From contig NZ_FOGG01000020.1 in the NCBI RefSeq assembly GCF_900111155.1, positions 32,985-96,984 on the forward strand: 64,000 nt of DNA, read 5' to 3'. The notes under the pieces are model-generated. The model did no database searches, was not told the DNA's origin, and was given only the letters and a program-made list of their open reading frames with translations. Each line of letters starts with the position of its first letter. Within the stretch, counting starts at the first letter, position 1. Source of the stretch: Pedobacter rhizosphaerae (lineage in GTDB: Bacteria > Bacteroidota > Bacteroidia > Sphingobacteriales > Sphingobacteriaceae). The position numbers and the translations under genes are program-made. Of this stretch, positions 9,021-17,683 are shown one piece after another.

Positions 9021-9503
9021 ATGGAAACCTTCCTGATTTTAAGCGGCGCGCTCAATACAGCCCTCCGCGAAATCCTGCTGGAAGTAACCCTGAAAAAAGG
9101 AACCTATATCCTCACCGCCGGCTCAAAACAGCCCCACCTCTGGTTTATCCTGGAAGGACTGCTGCGGGAAATCACCGTTGACCGCTACACCCAGCAGACC
9201 CATACCAGCTGGTTCTGGTTCAATAACAGTTTCGTCTATGCCATGCCCGGCTTCTTCGACCAGGCCCATTCCTCAGTATCCATCGAAGTGGTCAAAGACA
9301 CCAAGGTCCTGCTGCTCAGCTATCCCCAATGCTGGGAACTCAGAACACGTTTCGAACAGGCAGACCTGCTCTTTGAATCCATCAGAAGCCGCTACGGCCT
9401 AGCACGTAAAAATCACCTCAAAAAAATCCTTTCTATAGACACCCTTTCCCGCTATCTCGCCCACCAAAAGCAATTAAACATCTTATTCCAACTCTTCGAT
9501 TAG
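9021..9503 (+). CDS. Crp/Fnr-type cyclic nucleotide-binding protein, damaged at both ends
   Basis: The 160-residue frame carries a cNMP-binding-like beta roll (KKGTYILTAG, LWFILEGLLREI, SWFWFNNSFV). The frame stays open and protein-like upstream of ATG 9021 (for example DFVNAGSALPLSDESFNAIT, about residues -23 to -4), which matches the usual N-terminus of this family, yet no ATG, GTG or TTG occurs in that stretch after the terminator at 8899-8930. The C-terminus ends LSRYLAHQKQLNILFQLFD, where family members normally continue into a DNA-binding helix-turn-helix. The gene may be decaying, or it may be a sensor-only protein made from 9021. Compare the truncated relative at 62558. Confidence 0.7.
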   Translation: METFLILSGALNTALREILLEVTLKKGTYILTAGSKQPHLWFILEGLLREITVDRYTQQTHTSWFWFNNSFVYAMPGFFDQAHSSVSIEVVKDTKVLLLSYPQCWELRTRFEQADLLFESIRSRYGLARKNHLKKILSIDTLSRYLAHQKQLNILFQLFD

Positions 9504-9622
9504 ATTGGGGAATGCTTAAGGATAACTTTATTTACAGAGTGAGCTAAATAAGATCGTAACTCACCATTCTTTTTATTATTATTGTCGCATCTGAAAATTA
9601 ATTTTGCTCAACTAAATATAAA

Positions 9623-10441
9623 ATGTCTTTACCCAAAGTCTCGATAGACCTTCCCCTAATATTAGAACCTTATAAACTTTCCCTGGTATTGTCAGGACTT
9701 GATGTGTTTTACAGCGAAATTATAGTGCCGGATTCTGTGCAGTTTGTAGAGATTTGGAATAGGCAGATGATGCCGGTAACCCTTTATACATTTGAAGATG
9801 ATTTAAAAGACTATCAGCGTTCATTCGGTCTTGATGAGAGAAAAATAGAACCTGATAATTTTATTGCAGGTCTTTATCTATTGCAGAAAGCATATAAAAA
9901 AGGGATGGTCAGTCTTTTTCGAACGGATAAGTTTGTTGCGGACGGCCAGGATTTTCTCCATACAGATAAATATTTTAATCAGTTTTATAATGTCATGGGG
10001 GATAAATATGTGATCAATACGGATATGCCGATTACCCTTGAGGGAATGTTGGGATATGAGCTTAACACGGGAACTAAAGCTATTTTTGGGGATGATTTGT
10101 TTGCGAAATATTTAAGTGAGCTCCGTATTTATGAAGATTTGCAAACAGTGGACTCATTAGAGAAAGACAAGAATTTGGATTTTTTTCTGCGGAGCCCCCA
10201 AAGTTCTTCGGTAGATGAGCTGATAGAGTTTGTGTTAAATAAGCAGTTCTATGAACAATCAGCATTGAAAATATTCTCTTCAAAGTCCCTGCTGGAAAGA
10301 AATAAAGATATTGCACTGAATACCTTAGAGTTTTCATCAACGCTTATGCTCGATGCTATGGCTTTCAATGGCCTTCCCATAAGTTCCGGTGTTGCTTTTG
10401 CCTATAAGGTTGGTAAGCGGATTTTTAAAAGAAGTCCTTAG
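9623..10441 (+). CDS. Hypothetical protein, 272 residues
   Basis: No named domain was recognised. The product is soluble-looking and largely alpha-helical, with beta-rich segments near the start (YKLSLVLSGLDVFYSEIIVP). Its final 40 residues (ALNTLEFSSTLMLDAMAFNG onward, then SSGVAFAYKVGKRIFKRSP) hold a hydrophobic stretch ending in a basic tail, possibly a membrane-interacting segment. It lies 158 bases upstream of the ATPase/HNH pair on the same strand and could be an accessory gene of that system, but the gap is long enough for a separate promoter. AT-rich composition matches the defence genes that follow. Confidence 0.7.
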   Translation: MSLPKVSIDLPLILEPYKLSLVLSGLDVFYSEIIVPDSVQFVEIWNRQMMPVTLYTFEDDLKDYQRSFGLDERKIEPDNFIAGLYLLQKAYKKGMVSLFRTDKFVADGQDFLHTDKYFNQFYNVMGDKYVINTDMPITLEGMLGYELNTGTKAIFGDDLFAKYLSELRIYEDLQTVDSLEKDKNLDFFLRSPQSSSVDELIEFVLNKQFYEQSALKIFSSKSLLERNKDIALNTLEFSSTLMLDAMAFNGLPISSGVAFAYKVGKRIFKRSP

Positions 10442-10599
10442 TAGTAATGTGAGGTTCCTTTTGCCGATTTTATATTTTAATTCGCAGTATTCATAGTTTG
10501 TATTCCAAGATTTCGGGTAATATTCAAACATTAAGATTTGATTTTTATGTGTAATATGTTGGACCATCAGTCAGATCATTTAAAATTAATTAATGCAAC

Positions 10600-12981
10600 A
10601 TGTCTAATATAAAAAAAAACGAAGTCAAAGGAGTATTCAGGTTTCTGGCCATAAGACCTCTTGAGGGATGCGACGAACGCTATCGTAAGAATCTCAAGAG
10701 CGGTACGATCTATCAGTTTTATAACCAATACATTTTTGATCTGGATAAAACTGCCGGGGCTAGCGGATCTGCTAAAATTTTAAAAGTTTCGGTCCCGGAA
10801 ACACCGATGGATAGTTTGTACAATACAACCTCGGGTGATGATCGCCCGATTGCCGTAAATGTTTCGGCAGTGGTAGGCAGAAATGGATCAGGAAAAAGTA
10901 CTTTGATTGAACTGCTTTTTGCAGCGGTGTATCTTTTTTCTTCCGAGTTGGGTGTTCTTCCAACACCTGAGGATAATGAAAAAGAGGAGGAACGTCTCCA
11001 AGCTGAGCTTGATGCCAATCCAAATGGTGAAAGGGAAAAGCTGGAGGAAGAAAAACTTAATCAACGCCTCGATGAAATATTGCAGCAAGAAAATATCGTA
11101 AAGAAAGTCAATGAGCTGAAAAATGCTATAGGGGAATCTTTGAATGAGAAGTCTAAAATCCAGAATGAACTTGGTTGGCTGAAGAGAAAAATATCGGAAC
11201 TTCAATCCGCACAAAAGGAATTATCAGCAATGCAAGCTGGTTTAAGGGTGGAGCTCATTTATCAGATTGCAAATCAGGTGTTTGTCTTAAGGATCGATGA
11301 GGGGCAGCAAGGTGCACAGTGCAGACTTGAGCTAATTGAAAGTAATTTGCCAAAAACTGCCTCGGATATTGACACCAAATTACTTAATAGTGGCAGCTAT
11401 CAGAAGAAATTGGGAGAAGCTTTTTTTTATAATGTATCGGTAAACTATTCTCATTACTCGCTCAATGCGAGTAAGATGGGCGGATGGATCAATTTGCTTT
11501 TCCATAAGAATGATGGTTATAAGACGCCGCTGGTAATCAATCCCATGAGAACAAATGGCAATTTTAAAATCAATGATGAGATCTTGCGTGCAAAATACCG
11601 CTTGCTTTCCAATTTGATGATCGAGCGAAAAATCTCTAAAGAGAAGCAGATTTACCTTACGGAAAAACAATATGTATCAAAGATTCGTTTTACGCTCATT
11701 AAGGATAAGGTAGGAGAAGAATCCATAAAACGAGGCTCAAATATAACCTCTGGCACTTCGGATTTAGATATTATTACCAACAATGTTTTTGCAGAATTGG
11801 GAATTGAAGATCAAAAAATACTGATGTCAAATCAACATCCTTTTCAATCAGAAATGGATAAGTATGCGATTAAAAAAGTGAAAAAGATTGCAGACCAGTA
11901 CGATGAATACAAAGGTTTTAGAAAATCTAACAATACCCCGTCGGAGGTTGATTACGATCAAATCACCAAAAACTTGCTTGAAGAGGAAAGCCATGTTGCC
12001 TTCAAACTTAAGCAATTGGTCAATTTTTTTAGATATAGTAGTTTGGATTCCAAGGAAAACGCCTTCAAACAAAGAAATGCCCTTGATCAATATGACTTCA
12101 CGCTTGAAGATTTGGTAAAGTGGGCTAAAGATGCTACAACAGAGAATATGGTTATGCATTTGCCGCCCTCATTTTTTGATATTGAAATTTATTTACAAGA
12201 AAAGGATGCTGAATCGGAATCGCCATTCAGTTCGCTCAGTTCAGGGGAACAGCAGCTTATCCACGCCTCACAGTCGGTGATTTATCATATCAACAATATC
12301 AATTCAGTGACTGGAAGCCGGTTCGATCGGGTCAAGTACAGGAATATCAATATTATCTATGATGAAATCGAACTTTACTTCCACCCAGAGTATCAAAGGC
12401 AATTCATATCACGAATTATCAGATCGCTAAAGAGTGTACACCTTGGAAAAAAGAGCCATATCAATGCAATTAATTTTCTTTTTTTAACCCATTCACCATT
12501 TATCCTCTCTGATATTCCAAGCAGTAATATCCTGTTTTTGCAGAGCGATGCGGTTCCAGAGACCGATATCAGCGCCTTTAAAACTTTCGGTGCAAATATC
12601 CATGACCTGTTGCAGCTGAGTTTTTTCTTAAAAGATGGTTCTATGGGTGAATTTGCGCGGCACAAGATAAACGAAACGATCAGCTTTATTAATTATAAGC
12701 GGCTCAACAATGAGCTATTAAATTTCAAAGAAGAGCTATCCATTGACGAAAAGGACCTTAAAGATAACATAAAAGAGCAGTTAAGTATTCTTTCAAGGAA
12801 CTCAATCAATTTGGACTTAAGTTTTCACCGGGCTTTGGTCTCCCAAATTGATGAGCCTCTGCTTAGAACTAAACTGCAAGAGATGCTCGGCGAAATCGAC
12901 AATCAGTACCGGATAGATGAGCTTTCCAAAAAAATTGAGCAGTTGGAAAAAGAAAAATTAACACTCGAGAAAAATGCTTAG
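10600..12981 (+). CDS. ABC/SMC-type ATPase with coiled coil, PtuA-like (Septu)
   Basis: The 793-residue product has a Walker A motif GRNGSGKST near residue 95, a charged coiled-coil insertion from about 125 to 215, an ABC signature LSSGEQQ near 545 and a Walker B NIIYDEIELYFHP near 585, followed by THSPFILSDIP. This is the architecture of RecF/OLD-like ATPases used in anti-phage systems. The next gene overlaps its end by 8 bases and encodes an HNH nuclease, the defining pair of Septu (PtuA/PtuB). Known PtuA proteins are shorter, so this could be a distinct, coiled-coil-rich branch. In Septu the ATPase complex holds and controls the nuclease in the cytoplasm. Confidence 0.85.
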   Translation: MSNIKKNEVKGVFRFLAIRPLEGCDERYRKNLKSGTIYQFYNQYIFDLDKTAGASGSAKILKVSVPETPMDSLYNTTSGDDRPIAVNVSAVVGRNGSGKSTLIELLFAAVYLFSSELGVLPTPEDNEKEEERLQAELDANPNGEREKLEEEKLNQRLDEILQQENIVKKVNELKNAIGESLNEKSKIQNELGWLKRKISELQSAQKELSAMQAGLRVELIYQIANQVFVLRIDEGQQGAQCRLELIESNLPKTASDIDTKLLNSGSYQKKLGEAFFYNVSVNYSHYSLNASKMGGWINLLFHKNDGYKTPLVINPMRTNGNFKINDEILRAKYRLLSNLMIERKISKEKQIYLTEKQYVSKIRFTLIKDKVGEESIKRGSNITSGTSDLDIITNNVFAELGIEDQKILMSNQHPFQSEMDKYAIKKVKKIADQYDEYKGFRKSNNTPSEVDYDQITKNLLEEESHVAFKLKQLVNFFRYSSLDSKENAFKQRNALDQYDFTLEDLVKWAKDATTENMVMHLPPSFFDIEIYLQEKDAESESPFSSLSSGEQQLIHASQSVIYHINNINSVTGSRFDRVKYRNINIIYDEIELYFHPEYQRQFISRIIRSLKSVHLGKKSHINAINFLFLTHSPFILSDIPSSNILFLQSDAVPETDISAFKTFGANIHDLLQLSFFLKDGSMGEFARHKINETISFINYKRLNNELLNFKEELSIDEKDLKDNIKEQLSILSRNSINLDLSFHRALVSQIDEPLLRTKLQEMLGEIDNQYRIDELSKKIEQLEKEKLTLEKNA

Positions 12982-13984
12982 TATCCCGCGTCCGCAAAAG
13001 GAACACCTTAAAGAATATGTTGACCTTGTCCTTTTGGCAATCAAAGGTAGGATGCTTAAGAATTCTTCTACCTATTTCGATAATAATGTCTTTTCGGATC
13101 AGCTACTTGAGGAAATTCTGTCTGCTGAACCAGAAAATATGATGGACATCAATACGAAGGTCATGGGTTTGTTGATTCCTGATTATGATCCAGATAAATT
13201 TGAAGAATTCCTCAAAATAAGGTCAAAGAGCACGCAATCAGATTCTGATAAGAACTTTTTGGAAGAGCACAGCGTTTATAATGCTTACCAGGATGTGCCA
13301 AAGCTATTCGATTATAATGCGATCATTTCAAGAAATAAAAAGAATTCATACTATCTTGCTGCAAAAATTGGCCGTAATACCTGTACATATTGCAACCGGT
13401 TATATACGAATACGATCACAGGAATTGGAGCACCTCCACGTCCCGAACAACAACCTCAGTTACCAATTGTGAAACATGTGGCGAGAGCACAGTTTGATCA
13501 CTGGTTTTCCAAATCCAGGTATCCTTTGCTTGCGCTTTCTTACTACAATCTCATTCCTAGCTGCGGAATATGCAACCAGATTAAAAGCGATAAAAACTTT
13601 CAATTGGATACGCATTTTCACCCTTATGCTGAAAATCAACTCGAAAGATTTACTTTCAATTACCGTCACCAGGATCTTAAAACCTTGAATGTTAAGATTG
13701 ATTCGGCAACGAGCAGAATCGCCGCCAATATAAAAGAACTAAAAATCGAAGAAGCTTACGATGTACATTCCCCTTTAGAGCTTCGTGATTTGCTAGATCT
13801 GCGCTATAAGTATCCGGATAATTATATCAGCAAGCTACTAAAGAGTACATTACCGGATCTGCCCTTAAGTCCTTCAGAGGCCAAACGTCTTATTTTTGGT
13901 ATCGAAGAAGATCCTAAAAATTATCACCAAAGGCCGTTCAGTAAATTCAAGAATGATATCCTTGGAAGATTAGAAAATGAATAG
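12974..13984 (+). CDS. HNH endonuclease, PtuB-like (Septu effector)
   Basis: In this 336-residue protein the catalytic part is clear: two zinc knuckles, CTYC at 137-140 and CGIC at 197-200, bracket Asp175-His176 (QFDHWFSKSRYPLLALSYYN) and Asn192, a complete HNH core. The first 120 residues are helical and probably bind the ATPase. The start ATG lies inside the last codons of the ATPase gene, so the two proteins are made together. The role expected from the family is DNA cleavage on phage infection. The start is supported by the overlap; no other ATG nearby is better placed. Confidence 0.88.
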   Translation: MLSIPRPQKEHLKEYVDLVLLAIKGRMLKNSSTYFDNNVFSDQLLEEILSAEPENMMDINTKVMGLLIPDYDPDKFEEFLKIRSKSTQSDSDKNFLEEHSVYNAYQDVPKLFDYNAIISRNKKNSYYLAAKIGRNTCTYCNRLYTNTITGIGAPPRPEQQPQLPIVKHVARAQFDHWFSKSRYPLLALSYYNLIPSCGICNQIKSDKNFQLDTHFHPYAENQLERFTFNYRHQDLKTLNVKIDSATSRIAANIKELKIEEAYDVHSPLELRDLLDLRYKYPDNYISKLLKSTLPDLPLSPSEAKRLIFGIEEDPKNYHQRPFSKFKNDILGRLENE

Positions 13985-14150
13985 GCTACACTGTGTTTTC
14001 CTTGGAAGCAAGTAAGGCTAAATAATGTAACGACGCTGGCGATTTTTTTGCTTTTACTGTGAGTGAAGCGAAGCTAAATCTTTATTTAACCATTGTTAGC
14101 ATCGATATTGGCAACGGATAATATTTTATGCGTTTGTAGGTTAGTGATCG

Positions 14151-14570
14151 CTAATAATTATAGCGATTATTCATTGATGGTGAGTATTTTAGTGTAAGCC
14201 AGTTCATTTCCTCTTTCCAACAAAATTCAAAGCAGCACTTCCATAGTTCTCTAACGTTTTCGATTACGGCCCCTGTACAGTAACGGTGATCAAAGCCAAG
14301 GCTTCTAAGTTCATCTTTGCGGACATGCTTTACTTCTCCTTCTTTCAAGTTGGCCAAATCGTATTGCAGCAAAATCCTATAGTTGTTTTTGATGGTCTGG
14401 ATTACTTGGGGAAAGCGTTTGTTCTCTTCTGCACGCTGTGCTGACCGGATTCGGCTGTTGTAGTTGTTTTTACAATCCACGTTGCAGAAGATTTTTCCTG
14501 CTCTGCCGAGCAGTGGCTTCTCGCAGTAACGGCAATGTGGTTTTTCTGTGAAGTTTAGTTCTTGGTTCAT
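14151..14570 (-). CDS. Small zinc-ribbon protein, 139 residues
   Basis: The N-terminus holds a four-cysteine treble-clef-like knuckle (CRYC at about 13-16 and FCNVDC near 29-34, then KNNYNSRIRSAQ), a pattern shared by short Bacteroidota proteins. The C-terminal half has more cysteines and aromatics (LWKCCFEFCWKEEMNWL). It is probably a zinc-binding, nucleic-acid-associated protein; no reaction can be assigned. It points away from the RadC-like gene at 14731, so the 160-base gap between them should hold two promoters. AT-rich spacer on the other side (13985-14150) shows no gene. Confidence 0.65.
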   Translation of the reverse strand: MNQELNFTEKPHCRYCEKPLLGRAGKIFCNVDCKNNYNSRIRSAQRAEENKRFPQVIQTIKNNYRILLQYDLANLKEGEVKHVRKDELRSLGFDHRYCTGAVIENVRELWKCCFEFCWKEEMNWLTLKYSPSMNNRYNY

Positions 14571-14730
14571 AGTGTTTTGTGTTGTTTCTTAACTGTTTCC
14601 GGTATCTAATATCGGATAATTTTTTTGGGAAACTGTTGTTCATTTTAGCTATCAGATAATGTGATTTTTTCTGCTGTTAATTTTTGGATGAGCACCCAAT
14701 TTTGATGCCGGATATTAAATCAAAAACATT

Positions 14731-15309
14731 ATGAAAACTAACATTTTAACATCGGAAAGCTTCTCACGTGGAAGAAAAAACTATTATCTGGATTATAAAC
14801 AGGCCCGGAACCGAAGTAATTATATCAGCCTTACCCTGAGTGAAGCGCAGCTTGGCAGCGGGTTTGTCCGTCAGTCGATCCCTGTGTTCGAGGAAGATTT
14901 TGAAGTCTTTATAGGAAGTTTATGCTCTTTGTTGGCGGCGGTTGCACATTTTGGGAAGAAATATGAATCGGTGCAGGATATGTGGGCATCCAGACAGTCG
15001 AGCTTTGGAGAGATGGGAAGTGGTATCAAAGGGATGGAGGAAAGGGAGAGGCCAAGGGAAAAAATGCTGGAGAGGGGCTCTGCTATGATGACTGATACCG
15101 AACTGCTTGCAATGCTGATAGGTTCGGGAACACCAAATGAATCGGCGATTGATCTTGCGCATAGGATATTGCAGAGTGTGGAATGGAGGCTCGGGGGACT
15201 GGCTGCACTGGATTTTCCTGGTCTATGCCGTTTTGCAGGTATGGGTATTGCCAAATCTTCATCAATTATGGCGGCGATGGAACTTGGTAGACGCTTGGGA
15301 AGTCTTTGA
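14731..15309 (+). CDS. PUR-alpha-like (DUF3276) domain fused to RadC N-terminal HhH domain
   Basis: Residues 1-75 match the Bacteroidota PUR-alpha-like family (LTSESFSRGRKNYYLDYKQA, SNYISLTLSE, VFEEDFEVFIGSL), which binds single-stranded nucleic acid. From residue 97 the product matches the N-terminal helix-hairpin-helix part of RadC/UPF0758 (MEERERPREKMLERG, LLAMLIGSGTPNESAIDLA, FAGMGIAKSSSIMAAMELGRR). The JAB/MPN metalloprotease-like domain that normally makes up the rest of RadC is absent: the frame stops at LGRRLGSL and a terminator follows 18 bases later. This is either a fusion of two DNA-binding modules or the stub of an old RadC gene. It lies among defence genes, where RadC relatives often occur. 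Confidence 0.8.
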   Translation: MKTNILTSESFSRGRKNYYLDYKQARNRSNYISLTLSEAQLGSGFVRQSIPVFEEDFEVFIGSLCSLLAAVAHFGKKYESVQDMWASRQSSFGEMGSGIKGMEERERPREKMLERGSAMMTDTELLAMLIGSGTPNESAIDLAHRILQSVEWRLGGLAALDFPGLCRFAGMGIAKSSSIMAAMELGRRLGSL

Positions 15310-15326
15310 GGCATATTTGTTTACCT

Positions 15327-15350
15327 ACCCTGGTTTTGCCAGGGTTTTCT
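15327..15350 (+). terminator. Intrinsic terminator after the RadC-like fusion
   Basis: ACCCTGG and CCAGGGT form a 7-bp stem around TTTTG and are followed by TTTCT. It sits 18 bases after the fusion gene's stop, so the truncated RadC end is the real end of transcription. Confidence 0.65.
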
Positions 15351-15612
15351 TTAATTGTCATTACTAGATGTGTTGCTATAGCCCTTTGCTTTTGAAAAAT
15401 CATAAACCGCTTTACCTAGATCTCTGGTATTCTTAAAGTTTTTAGCTTTGGTGGAATAATTGAGGTCAATGGTCATTTGATAGTTAACCTTTATGTGAGA
15501 AATATTTATTTCTCGAATAACAGTTATGGCCTTGTTTGGTATTGGTATTCGTAAGTTGGTCAATAAGTGTTATTTTTCCCCCTTCTTCTATAAATAGAAC
15601 ATATCTGTTCAT
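15351..15612 (-). pseudogene. Short frameshifted gene remnant, unknown family
   Basis: From ATG 15612 the minus strand reads MNRYVLFIEEGGKITLIDQL and then runs out of coding character; from about 15560 the neighbouring frame continues NLRIPIPNKAITVIREINIS and on to the stop at 15351. Joined, they give about 85 residues with beta-rich character. A one-base indel near 15550-15565 would explain this. The family is not recognised, so the call is tentative. The bases from 15613 to 15766 hold nothing I can support. Confidence 0.35.
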
Positions 15613-15766
15613 GATCGAAATTTCGTTTTTTAGGTGAATTGATGAGTGAACTTTATTCAGAGCTTTACTCTTTTGCCAGAAGCAGGTTTTTTTACTTTTT
15701 TGAAATGATTCAGGTATTTAAATAAGTCTAATTTGGGCAGTCTTTCTTTAATGCTTCACCGTTCAA

Positions 15767-16335
15767 CTAATTGATGCAGCCTAGGGACGCCATTTCCCAG
15801 CCTTGCTCCGGTAGGTAGTGAAATCTTTTGTGATTTATACCTAATTGACGAGCTTGTTGTTCGATGTCACGGATTTCTTTTGAGAAGATCGACTTACGAT
15901 TGCCGGATAGTAGAGTGAAAAATACCTGCTCTGGTTTTTTACACTTAAGGAAATTCTTAATCTGCGTTGTATTCCATTTGATATCTTTGAAAGTTTCCAG
16001 ATCTTTCACCGACCAGATTTTTATGCGATGATCTATTTGCTCCAAATCAGCATCCTTCACAGAAATGATTAGATCAGTAAAGCCGGTTTTGTGTTTTTTA
16101 CAAAAATTAACCATCATTTCTCTATCTTCACGATTGGACCCATAAATGGTATCTCCAAAAAAGGTACTAACCGCATCCCAGAAATATGCGCTTCGACCAT
16201 AGAAATATCCGCGTTGTTTGCATCAGGCCTATCCCATAGTGGATTAAATGTGCCGACAAACAGATATTCGACTTCCCAGTTAGGAAAAAGAGAGTCGGTT
16301 AAGTGAAGTCCAAGAAAACGGTGTGGGCATGGCAT
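15767..16335 (-). pseudogene. Frameshifted uracil-DNA-glycosylase-like gene
   Basis: From ATG 16335 the frame reads MPCPHRFLGLHLTDSLFPNW, then EYLFVGTFNPLWDRPDANNA, and loses sense near 16208. The adjacent frame then continues YFYGRSAYFWDAVSTFFGDT and runs through MMVNFCKKHKTGFTDLI to the stop at 15767. Together they give about 187 residues. The motifs GTFNP near the start and the YFYGR/FW block are those of uracil/hypoxanthine-DNA-glycosylase-like proteins, which remove damaged bases. A single-base deletion in the AACGCGGATATTTC stretch restores one frame if repaired. The gene is probably inactive, or the shift is a sequencing error. It ends the minus-strand run downstream of the DGQHR gene. 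Confidence 0.65.
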
Positions 16336-16357
16336 TTTAAAAAAAAGTATTTTTTGA

Positions 16358-17683
16358 CTATTGCCTTAAAGCTTCTGCTAATAATGTTCTTCTGTTATCC
16401 TCTGGGCCTTTATTCGGCCAAATTGCTAGGCTTAAATCGAGGTAGAAAATTCGTTTTGATTTACTTGTAAATGGATATCTGGCATTGTCGCTAACGTTTA
16501 TGTGACCTGCCTTTTGCAGGTAGCTTTTGTATGTAGCAACTTTATCACGTTCATCATCGGTTTTTACCTCTTTTAAGATGTCCTTTAAAATATCCAGCAA
16601 AGCCTGGTATCCAACAGCTGTATGTAGGATGTTAGTTGGTTTGGTTTCAATGGTTTCAAAATCCCATAAAGAAGCATCATCACGTTGAAATGTTTTTTGG
16701 ACTGCTTTAAAGTAAGAATACATAATATCCAGGATCAGCGTATCCCGATCATTGGCATAGTATTTACGAAATGGAAAGTCATCACTAATATTCACTTTAA
16801 GGTCTTTTCTTTCTCTAAAGCGATCTTTCTCTGATTCCCTTAAATTGGTAGAGATAAAATCAATGATTGATTTTACCATTGTCGCTTGTGTTAGTGGGGG
16901 ACTTTGATTTCGCTCGTACTTTCCTCCATAAAGTTTGATTCTGTTGTGGAAGGGAGATTCGATAAAACTATTGAGCGTTAAAACGGTCTGCAGGGCCGTT
17001 TTTTGTGGTGAATCATCGGTTCGTAGACCAAACAAACTGTATACTAGACTTTGAGGTACGGACTTTTGTGTTCGATTAATTGTTGAGAACACCATAGCCT
17101 GAAATTCAAGGGTTGGATCAATGAAGAAAGTAACTGGAAGTTGAATCTTTTTTAAATTTTGCAACGCAGTTGTCTTTTTTGCTAAGTCTCTCTTAAAGCG
17201 GGCATCGGGCGAGCTTCTTGCGATCTGGCTAAGATTAATCATTTCCGATTCGAGTTTGGCAATTGCTGCTTCAATTCCTTTGATACGGTGCTGTCCATCA
17301 ATAATGGTTAAAAATACATCTCCGTTTACACGCCGTATTTCACTAAATACTCGTTGGCTTAACTTAATTTCATGGATACCAGGGCTGGTTTCCTCAAAAG
17401 TTTCAATAACCGCATTGGGTATGGCTATTACAAGATTGGTAGGGAAGAGCGCGTCAGGATCGTCTAGCAAAAAGTCTACAATTCGCTCCACCCTTGGGTT
17501 TTCCACTTTTCTTTGGATGTGATCGTTATATATGGGCTTATTTTCCTCATCATAATTCACAATCAGGCGTTCAGTAAACTTCGTAAAGGTTAGAATTTGT
17601 TCAATTGAAAAAATGCCAAGATAGAACTCTTGATTATTTTGTTCGACCCTTCTGGCTTGAATGGTATTATTAAGATTATCCAT
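16358..17683 (-). CDS. DGQHR-domain protein (distant DndB relative)
   Basis: The 441-residue product carries the signature DGQHRIKGIEAA near residue 133, the mark of the DGQHR family, whose best known member is DndB, the regulator of DNA phosphorothioation operons. The start chosen is ATG 17683, preceded by GGGGAGGAAG; a longer frame to 17740 would run deep into the upstream gene. The chosen start overlaps the membrane-protein gene by 8 bases, so the two are co-translated. It lies about 1 kb from the divergently transcribed dptFGH genes. DndB proper is shorter (about 350 residues), so I treat this as a relative with a possible link to the cluster, not as dndB itself. Confidence 0.75.
   Translation of the reverse strand: MDNLNNTIQARRVEQNNQEFYLGIFSIEQILTFTKFTERLIVNYDEENKPIYNDHIQRKVENPRVERIVDFLLDDPDALFPTNLVIAIPNAVIETFEETSPGIHEIKLSQRVFSEIRRVNGDVFLTIIDGQHRIKGIEAAIAKLESEMINLSQIARSSPDARFKRDLAKKTTALQNLKKIQLPVTFFIDPTLEFQAMVFSTINRTQKSVPQSLVYSLFGLRTDDSPQKTALQTVLTLNSFIESPFHNRIKLYGGKYERNQSPPLTQATMVKSIIDFISTNLRESEKDRFRERKDLKVNISDDFPFRKYYANDRDTLILDIMYSYFKAVQKTFQRDDASLWDFETIETKPTNILHTAVGYQALLDILKDILKEVKTDDERDKVATYKSYLQKAGHINVSDNARYPFTSKSKRIFYLDLSLAIWPNKGPEDNRRTLLAEALRQ

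Noticed and set aside
10442..10599. Possible retron-type non-coding RNA before the ATPase/HNH pair
   Set aside because: No reverse transcriptase gene is nearby and no stable structured RNA is visible in the gap.
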